NCBI GenBank assembly: GCA_019247245.1
Contig: JAFAPF010000333.1
Span: 1 to 10,197 of the forward strand
Direction: 5' to 3'
DNA from: Rubrobacter sp.
Lineage (GTDB): Bacteria; Actinomycetota; Rubrobacteria; Rubrobacterales; Rubrobacteraceae
DNA: 10,197 bases
Part shown: one piece after another, positions 5,705-10,197 of the stretch
Position numbering within the stretch: the stretch's first letter is position 1
How the letters are laid out: every line of letters begins with the position of its first letter
Notes under the pieces: model-generated
The model's database searches: none
What the model was told of the DNA's origin: nothing
What the model saw: only the letters and a program-made list of their open reading frames with translations
Position numbers and translations under genes: made by a program

Positions 5705-7126
5705 ATGGCTAAGACGCTTTATGTCTGCTCTAACTGTGGTCACACGGAGCCGAAGTGGCTCGGGCGCTGTCCGGATTGCCAGGAGTGGAGCACTTTCGTC
5801 GAGGAGATACAGGAGCAGAATAAGGCTGTCGGCTTCGCAGCGCGGGTGGCGAACGCAAAGGGGCCAGAACGAGCGATTGGCACGACCCTGAACCTTAAAG
5901 AGGTGCCAGCCGAGCGAGAGGGTGGCAGGATCGACACCGGGGTTGACGAACTGAATCGAGTTTTGGGTGGCGGTATCGTACCGGGCTCGATGGTTTTGGT
6001 CGGTGGGGAGCCGGGGGTCGGAAAGAGTACGCTGTTGTTGCAAGTGATGGGGCAGCTCGGAGAAGGGTGCTTGATGGTCTCAGGTGAGGAGTCGCCACGT
6101 CAGGTGGCCCTCAGCGCCCGGCGTCTCGGAGTGGGGGATGCAGGCTTTCGCGTGCTGTCTGAGACGGACGTAAACGTTATAGAGGCGACGATACTTGCTG
6201 AAAAGCCACGGGTGGTGGTTGTAGATTCGATCCAGACACTCTACTCGTCAGAGCTTTCCGGGGCGCCGGGGGGAGTGGGACAGGTGCGGGAGACGGCTGC
6301 CCGGCTCATGCGGCTCGCCAAGGCGGAGAGCATCTCCGTTGTTCTGGTGGGGCATGTGACGAAGGAAGGCTCTATCGCTGGTCCCAGAGTATTAGAGCAC
6401 ATAGTCGATACGGTACTGCAGTTTGAGGGGGACAGGTACCAATCATTCCGAATATTACGGGCATTAAAGAATCGGTTCGGTTCGACGAATGAAGTCGGGG
6501 TATTCGAGATGACAGGCACCGGGATGATGGAAGTCGACGACCCTTCGGCATTCTTCCTCTCGCGCCGGGAAGGCGGTACACCGCCGGGGGTGGTAACGGT
6601 ATGTCTCTTAGAAGGGACGCGGCCGCTGCTGGTCGAAATAGAGAGCTTGGTCGCGCCGAGCCCTCTTGCGATCCCGCGGAGGGTAGCAAACGGGATCGAG
6701 GTCGGACGGGTGAACATGCTGTGCGCGGTACTTGGCCGAAGGGCGGGACTAGTGCTCGGAGACAAAGACGTTTATGTAAACGTCGCCGGCGGAGTGCGGG
6801 TCGAAGAACCGGCGGCGGATTTGGGGGTGGCGTTGGCGATCGCCTCGGCTTTGAGTGATTGCCCCACCGAGGCAGGTACGGCGTGTTTCGGTGAGGTGGG
6901 CCTGACAGGGGACGTGCGTTTCGTGGCGGGGGCTTCGCGACGTATCTCCGAGCTGCTCAAGCTGGGGTTCAAGCGTATAATAACACCCGAAGGTGCATCC
7001 GAAAGCCCGCCGGGAGGCAGATATGACCTTGCGGAAAATGAACCGAACAGGGGGATGAAAAGAGAGGTTGCGGTGGACGAAGTGAAGACGCTTGGGGAGG
7101 CCGTGGCGGCGGCGCTCTCTCCGTGA
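5705..7126 (+). CDS. radA: DNA repair protein RadA (Sms)
   Basis: A RecA-like ATPase that processes recombination intermediates by branch migration and is linked to repair and transformation. The order is canonical: C4 zinc finger with C8, C11, C22 and C25; RecA-type core with Walker A GEPGVGKS (101-108) and Walker B VVVDS (171-175); the RadA signature KNRFG (255-259); and a Lon-protease-like C-terminal domain (about 290-473, with VNVAGGVRVEEPAADL at 358-373). At 473 residues it is slightly longer than the usual 450-460. The extra length seems to lie near 431-453, a charged, proline/glycine-containing stretch. ATG 5705 is placed at once before the zinc finger, as in other members. Its stop overlaps the disA GTG by 4 bp, suggesting translational coupling. 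By eye the coding strand is richer in G runs than its neighbours. Confidence 0.97.
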   Translation: MAKTLYVCSNCGHTEPKWLGRCPDCQEWSTFVEEIQEQNKAVGFAARVANAKGPERAIGTTLNLKEVPAEREGGRIDTGVDELNRVLGGGIVPGSMVLVGGEPGVGKSTLLLQVMGQLGEGCLMVSGEESPRQVALSARRLGVGDAGFRVLSETDVNVIEATILAEKPRVVVVDSIQTLYSSELSGAPGGVGQVRETAARLMRLAKAESISVVLVGHVTKEGSIAGPRVLEHIVDTVLQFEGDRYQSFRILRALKNRFGSTNEVGVFEMTGTGMMEVDDPSAFFLSRREGGTPPGVVTVCLLEGTRPLLVEIESLVAPSPLAIPRRVANGIEVGRVNMLCAVLGRRAGLVLGDKDVYVNVAGGVRVEEPAADLGVALAIASALSDCPTEAGTACFGEVGLTGDVRFVAGASRRISELLKLGFKRIITPEGASESPPGGRYDLAENEPNRGMKREVAVDEVKTLGEAVAAALSP

Positions 7127-8208
7127 GTCCTCTGCGAGAGCTCCCGTCAGGGTTAACCGACGCTTTAGCGCTCGTGGCGCCGGGTACGAGATTCCGGGAT
7201 GCCATAGATAATATTATCCGGGCTCATAGCGGGGCGTTAATCGTCGTCGCCAGCCCTAAGAAGCTTGAGAGACTTAACCTCATCTCCGGTGGCATAGAGA
7301 TCCAGACTGAGTTCACCCCGATGCGCCTCTACGAATTGGCCAAGATGGATGGTGCCATCATCATCTCACCGGATATCTCCTACATCCACTACGCCAACGT
7401 CCAGCTTACACCCAACCCGGCGCTTCCCTCGGAAGAGACGGGGTTGCGACACTTAGCTGGCCATCGTACTGCTCAGCAGACAGGCGACCTTGTCGTGGTC
7501 GTCTCCGAACGACGGCGGGTCGTCAGCCTCTATCGAGGGCCTTATGGATCGTATACATTGGAGGACATAGGCGTCGTGCTCTCGAAGGCGAACTCGGCGC
7601 TCGCTGCCCTCGATAAGTTTACTCGGCGCTTACGCGAGGAGGCTAGCGTGCTTACCGTGCACGAATATGAAGGGATTGTGCCCTTAGGGGAGATCGTAGG
7701 CGCTGTTGCCACCTTCGAGTATACGGTGAGGATAGGTGGGGAGATTGAGAATTACATCAAGGAGCTTGGCCAGGAGGGGCGGCTTGTCGAGATGCAGCTC
7801 GAACAGGCCTTCCACAATGTCCCTGAGCAGTACGATGCCTTGATCCGCGATTACGCTCCCGAAGAGGTAGATTACGAGGAGATTCGCGCGCGTCTGCGCG
7901 AGCTCACCAACGAGGAGCTTTCTGATCCGGTAGAGATTGTTCAGGTATTGGGCTATGACGCCATTGGTCCGACGGAGGAATTTTTCGTTAAACCGCGGGG
8001 CTATCGTCAGCTGGAGCGCGTGCCACGTCTTCCAGGCAGGGTCGCCGAGAAGCTTATAGAGGAGTTCGGTACTCTCAATGAACTACTGAAGGCTACCGAG
8101 GATGATCTCGACGAGGTGGAGGGTGTAGGCCAGGCACGCGCGAGAGCCATTCGACGCAACCTCAAACGGCAGCAGCGCAGCCTGGAAGGCCCAGGAGAGG
8201 TTTTGTAG
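7123..8208 (+). CDS. disA: DNA integrity scanning protein DisA (diadenylate cyclase), with atypical RHR motif
   Basis: DisA normally makes c-di-AMP from two ATP and pauses at branched DNA. The length (361) and domains fit: an N-terminal DAC domain (about 15-140, with GALIVV, FTPMRLYELAKMDGA and ANVQL), a helical linker, and a C-terminal helix-hairpin-helix DNA-binding domain (about 303-347, with LPGRVAEKLIEEFGTL and VEGVGQARARAI). The DGA motif is intact at 76-78. The second catalytic motif, normally GTRHRTAER, reads G107-L-R-H-L-A-G-H-R-T-A117. The third residue of RHR is thus Leu, or the HRTA part is shifted four residues on. Activity is therefore uncertain. The start is GTG 7123, overlapping the radA stop in GTGA. 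RadA is known to restrain DisA in Bacillus and Mycobacterium, and the coupling suits that. The stop is two bases before carD. Confidence 0.95.
   Translation: MSPLRELPSGLTDALALVAPGTRFRDAIDNIIRAHSGALIVVASPKKLERLNLISGGIEIQTEFTPMRLYELAKMDGAIIISPDISYIHYANVQLTPNPALPSEETGLRHLAGHRTAQQTGDLVVVVSERRRVVSLYRGPYGSYTLEDIGVVLSKANSALAALDKFTRRLREEASVLTVHEYEGIVPLGEIVGAVATFEYTVRIGGEIENYIKELGQEGRLVEMQLEQAFHNVPEQYDALIRDYAPEEVDYEEIRARLRELTNEELSDPVEIVQVLGYDAIGPTEEFFVKPRGYRQLERVPRLPGRVAEKLIEEFGTLNELLKATEDDLDEVEGVGQARARAIRRNLKRQQRSLEGPGEVL
8193..8200 (+). promoter_or_regulatory. Shine-Dalgarno for carD inside the end of disA
   Basis: AGGAGAGG lies within the last disA codons, ending 10 bases before ATG 8211. It supports that start. 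A second in-frame ATG at 8268 has AAGGA at 8253-8257, ten bases upstream, so a shorter form starting MFAEGDLVVYP is also possible. Confidence 0.6.
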
Positions 8209-8210
8209 AC

Positions 8211-8762
8211 ATGGATGGTACGGAGGGACCCGCATCGAAGAACGGGGTCCCGAAGGATATTCAAAAGATGTTCGCTGAGGGCGACCTTGTAGTTTACCCC
8301 AACCACGGTGCGGGACGCGTGACCGGGATTGAGGAAAAAACCGTCCTTGGTGAGGTTCGACGCTACTACGTTGTGTACTTGCCGGATGCGGAACTTACAG
8401 TCAGCATCCCTGCCGACGGCGATACAGGTTTAAGAGCTTGCGCTGATGAAGAGAGCCTTGCAAAGGCGCTTACGCTTCTCCGGGCTGACGCTACCCAAAT
8501 GCCATCCAACTGGAATCAGCGGCTCAAGCACAACCGGGAGAAGATAGGGAGTGGCGAGATCTCCCAGGTTGCCGAAGTGATCCGGAACCTCTCCGCCTAC
8601 AGTGTCGAACATGTTCTATCCACGGGCGAGCGCAACATGCTCATGAAGGCTCGTCAGATTCTCGCTTCCGAGATAGCTCTGGTCCGAGGTACCGAGGTCA
8701 CCGAGGCAGAGAAGCTCGTGGATGACGCGTTGCGAGCCGATGCCAAAGGCGGTGCCGAATAA
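8211..8762 (+). CDS. carD: CarD/CdnL-family RNA polymerase-binding transcription regulator
   Basis: CarD binds the RNA polymerase beta subunit at promoters and stabilises the open complex; in mycobacteria it is essential and tied to rRNA control and stress. The N-terminal Tudor-like RNAP-interacting domain (about 20-75) has GDLVVYPNHGAGRV at 24-37. The helical C-terminal domain (about 80-170) has NWNQRLKHNREKIGSG (100-115) and VAEVIRNL (120-127). W101 corresponds to the conserved tryptophan that contacts the upstream edge of the transcription bubble. At 183 residues it is about 20 longer than mycobacterial CarD. The surplus is mostly an N-terminal lead-in that disappears if ATG 8268 is used. 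Start 8211 was kept for its stronger Shine-Dalgarno and close packing to disA. ispD follows 11 bp after its stop, the order found across Actinobacteria. Confidence 0.93.
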   Translation: MDGTEGPASKNGVPKDIQKMFAEGDLVVYPNHGAGRVTGIEEKTVLGEVRRYYVVYLPDAELTVSIPADGDTGLRACADEESLAKALTLLRADATQMPSNWNQRLKHNREKIGSGEISQVAEVIRNLSAYSVEHVLSTGERNMLMKARQILASEIALVRGTEVTEAEKLVDDALRADAKGGAE

Positions 8763-8773
8763 CAATCTCCTCT

Positions 8774-9487
8774 ATGTTGCGGGACACTGGATCTAGCCCT
8801 ACTGTAGCTCTCGTGCTAGCTGGTGGGATGGGGAGCCGGATGGGCCGCCCCAAGCAGTTCATCGACTTGCTTGGCTCTCCGGCGCTCCTTTACGCGTTGC
8901 GCGCTTTTGAGGAGGCTTCGGACGTCGCTAGGATCTATACTGTGGGCGACCGTGCCCGCATCGAGGATCTCGTCGAAGAGGCCGGTATAAACAAATACGC
9001 TGGCTGCGCGCTTCCAGGGGAGAGCCGCTCGCTGTCGGCTCGCAGTGGTCTTTCGCTGCTCGACGAAGACTCCGAAAGCATGGTTCTCGTTCACGATGGA
9101 TCCCGCTGTCTTGTCACCGCGTCTCTTATACAACGGATCGTCGCAGCGGCTCTCAGAGATCCCAGTGTAGCTGGGGTTGTCCCTGTGACTCCCGTCTCAG
9201 ACACTATTAAGAGTGTCGAGAACGGAATCATCCTCCAAACCCTCGACCGGGCAAAGCTCTACGCAGCCCAGACTCCACAGGCCTTCCGGCTTGGTCTGCT
9301 TCGTAAAGCCTATGCAGACTTCGAAGAGCACTTGCGCGTTGCGACAGACGACGCCTATCTCATCGAAAGAGCTGGAGGCCGCGTACTTGTGGTGGCGGGG
9401 GAGAAGAGCAACATTAAGCTCACCACGCCGGAGGACCTGACCTTCGCCGAAGCTCTACTCTATGCCCGCCACGCTATACGAAGCTGA
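8774..9487 (+). CDS. ispD: 2-C-methyl-D-erythritol 4-phosphate cytidylyltransferase (IspD)
   Basis: Transfers CMP from CTP to MEP, the third step of the MEP isoprenoid pathway. The length of 237 is normal. The nucleotide-binding loop is LAGGMGSRMGRPKQF (15-29), with R22 and K27 matching the catalytic Arg and Lys; the loop between them is two residues shorter than in E. coli. The block usually written HDAARP reads H107-D-G-S-R-C112, keeping D108 and R111. Further motifs are SDTIK (142-146), TLDR (156-159), AQTPQAF (165-171), TDDA (191-194) and NIKLTTPEDL (213-222), where K215 matches the substrate-binding Lys. No Shine-Dalgarno precedes ATG 8774 (the upstream bases are pyrimidine-rich), so translation probably depends on termination of carD 11 bp before. 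The related enzyme TarI is an alternative, but the ispF neighbour argues for IspD. Confidence 0.94.
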   Translation: MLRDTGSSPTVALVLAGGMGSRMGRPKQFIDLLGSPALLYALRAFEEASDVARIYTVGDRARIEDLVEEAGINKYAGCALPGESRSLSARSGLSLLDEDSESMVLVHDGSRCLVTASLIQRIVAAALRDPSVAGVVPVTPVSDTIKSVENGIILQTLDRAKLYAAQTPQAFRLGLLRKAYADFEEHLRVATDDAYLIERAGGRVLVVAGEKSNIKLTTPEDLTFAEALLYARHAIRS

Positions 9488-9508
9488 GCTTGAAAACGGT
9501 CTTGATAT

Positions 9509-10033
9509 TTGAAAAAGGAGCTAGAGATTAGCTGTCCCGAAATCACTTTTCGAGTGGGTCTAGGCCTCGATGTTCACGCCTTCGCGGAGATCGGTGGGAG
9601 GCGCGGGCTCGTCCTCGGTGGTGTAGATATACCCTTTGAGAGAGCACTCCTTGGCCACTCGGACGCCGATGTTCTCGCCCATGCCACCGCCGACGCTTTG
9701 CTTGGAGCTGCTGGCCTCGAGGATATAGGGCACTATTTCCCTGATACCGACGAGCGCTATAAAGATGCCAACTCTATGAACCTCTTGCGCAAGATTCGTG
9801 CACTAGTCGCCGAGTCTTGGAGGATTGCGAACGTGGATGCGGTCATCATCTGTGAGCGCCCGAAGATCAGGGATTACCGCGATGCGATGCGCAAGAATCT
9901 GTCTCAGGCTCTGGACATCAATACCGCGCAGGTAAGCGTGCGTGGTACAACCACCGAGCGTCTCGGTTTCACGGGACAGAGCCAAGGTGTAGCTGTACAG
10001 GCTGTTTGCCTCCTAGAGAATCGTCAAAGATAG
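9509..10033 (+). CDS. ispF: 2-C-methyl-D-erythritol 2,4-cyclodiphosphate synthase (IspF)
   Basis: Closes CDP-methylerythritol phosphate to the cyclic diphosphate with loss of CMP, the fifth MEP-pathway step; acts as a trimer. Zinc ligands are visible as D21 and H23 (in GLDVHAF) and H58 (in LGHSDADVLAH, 48-58). FPDTDERYKDANS (77-89) and TTTERLGFTG (147-156) are the other family blocks. Family members usually begin right at (R)VGxGxDxH, but here about 14 residues precede it from TTG 9509. That TTG has no good Shine-Dalgarno, whereas AAAGGAG at 9514-9520 lies six bases before an in-frame ATT (9527). A GTG at 9554 is a third option. The start is therefore unsure; the body and the stop at 10031-10033 are not. 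It lies 21 bp after ispD and likely shares its transcript. ispE is not in this window. Confidence 0.94.
   Translation: MKKELEISCPEITFRVGLGLDVHAFAEIGGRRGLVLGGVDIPFERALLGHSDADVLAHATADALLGAAGLEDIGHYFPDTDERYKDANSMNLLRKIRALVAESWRIANVDAVIICERPKIRDYRDAMRKNLSQALDINTAQVSVRGTTTERLGFTGQSQGVAVQAVCLLENRQR
9514..9520 (+). promoter_or_regulatory. Shine-Dalgarno-like site that questions the ispF start
   Basis: AAAGGAG is the only clear ribosome-binding site near the start of ispF, yet it lies inside the frame that opens at TTG 9509. At six bases downstream is the in-frame codon ATT 9527-9529; no ATG occurs before the conserved GLDVH block. The site may be real with an AUU start, or may be coincidental. Confidence 0.4.
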
Positions 10034-10197
10034 CATTTACCGCCAGTGTTACAGATTAGCCTTACCAATCTTCGAGGACAAATTCTTCCGCTATGATTGG
10101 TCATACATGTAGCGTGCTGAACAATCCAGAATGTCGTGAGCAACCTTCAAGCGCACCGTAGAGCACGGAGTTCTTCTCTTGAGAAAGATTAAACTTC
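10034..10197. other. Non-coding tail of the window
   Basis: AT-richer sequence after ispF with no supported gene on either strand. ACCAATC (10064-10070) and GATTGGT (10095-10101) form a 7-bp inverted repeat with a 24-base loop, but there is no T tract, so it is not a convincing terminator. I see no tRNA-like cloverleaf elements. The next gene, by analogy with other Actinobacteria perhaps cysS, would lie beyond the window. Confidence 0.5.

Noticed and set aside
6241..6765. 174-codon minus-strand frame over radA
   Set aside because: Serine/proline-rich composition typical of an antisense shadow of a GC-rich gene.
10064..10101. Inverted repeat ACCAATC/GATTGGT as the operon terminator
   Set aside because: Seven A/T-rich base pairs with a 24-base loop and no T tract make a poor intrinsic terminator.
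10093..10161. 22-codon small ORF after ispF (MIGHTCSVLNNPE...)
   Set aside because: The nearest GAGG is about 15 bases away, there is no promoter and no recognisable motif; such a short frame is expected by chance.

Overview
The window reads as a contiguous stretch of core bacterial chromosome, with every supported gene on the + strand. Gene order and protein content suggest a deep-branching actinobacterium, possibly Rubrobacter-like, of moderate GC (about 57% by eye, not computed). The genus is an inference. The main reasons are the block carD-ispD-ispF, which is typical of Actinobacteria, placed directly after clpC-radA-disA, which is the order familiar from Firmicutes, and a bacterial class I lysyl-tRNA synthetase.

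Layout. At 1-653 is the 3' part of coaX (type III pantothenate kinase); its first few dozen codons lie before the window. At 710-1198 is greA (transcript cleavage factor), behind a near-consensus sigma-70-type promoter placed so close to the ATG that the mRNA should be leaderless or nearly so. At 1259-2776 is a class I lysS, whose ribosome-binding site and start codon fall inside a hairpin. A 266-bp AT-richer intergenic region (2777-3042) leads to clpC (3043-5541), which ends at a strong intrinsic terminator (5573-5601). After that comes a tight five-gene run: radA (5705), disA (7123, 4-bp overlap with radA), carD (8211), ispD (8774) and ispF (9509-10033). The last 164 bp hold no gene I can support.

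How the genes fit together. ClpC is the AAA+ unfoldase of the ClpCP protease. RadA is a branch-migration ATPase of recombination. DisA is a DNA-scanning c-di-AMP synthase that RadA is known to inhibit in other bacteria. CarD binds RNA polymerase and stabilises open complexes. IspD and IspF are the third and fifth enzymes of the MEP isoprenoid pathway. The run therefore mixes stress, DNA integrity, transcription and housekeeping metabolism.

I see no wholly new system, no mobile element, no CRISPR array and no RNA gene. The points most worth a second look are a departure from the canonical RHR motif in DisA, the start-codon-sequestering hairpin before lysS, predicted leaderless transcripts for greA and radA, the hybrid gene order, and an ambiguous, possibly AUU, start for ispF. 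All motif comparisons are from memory of the families; no alignment or search was run.
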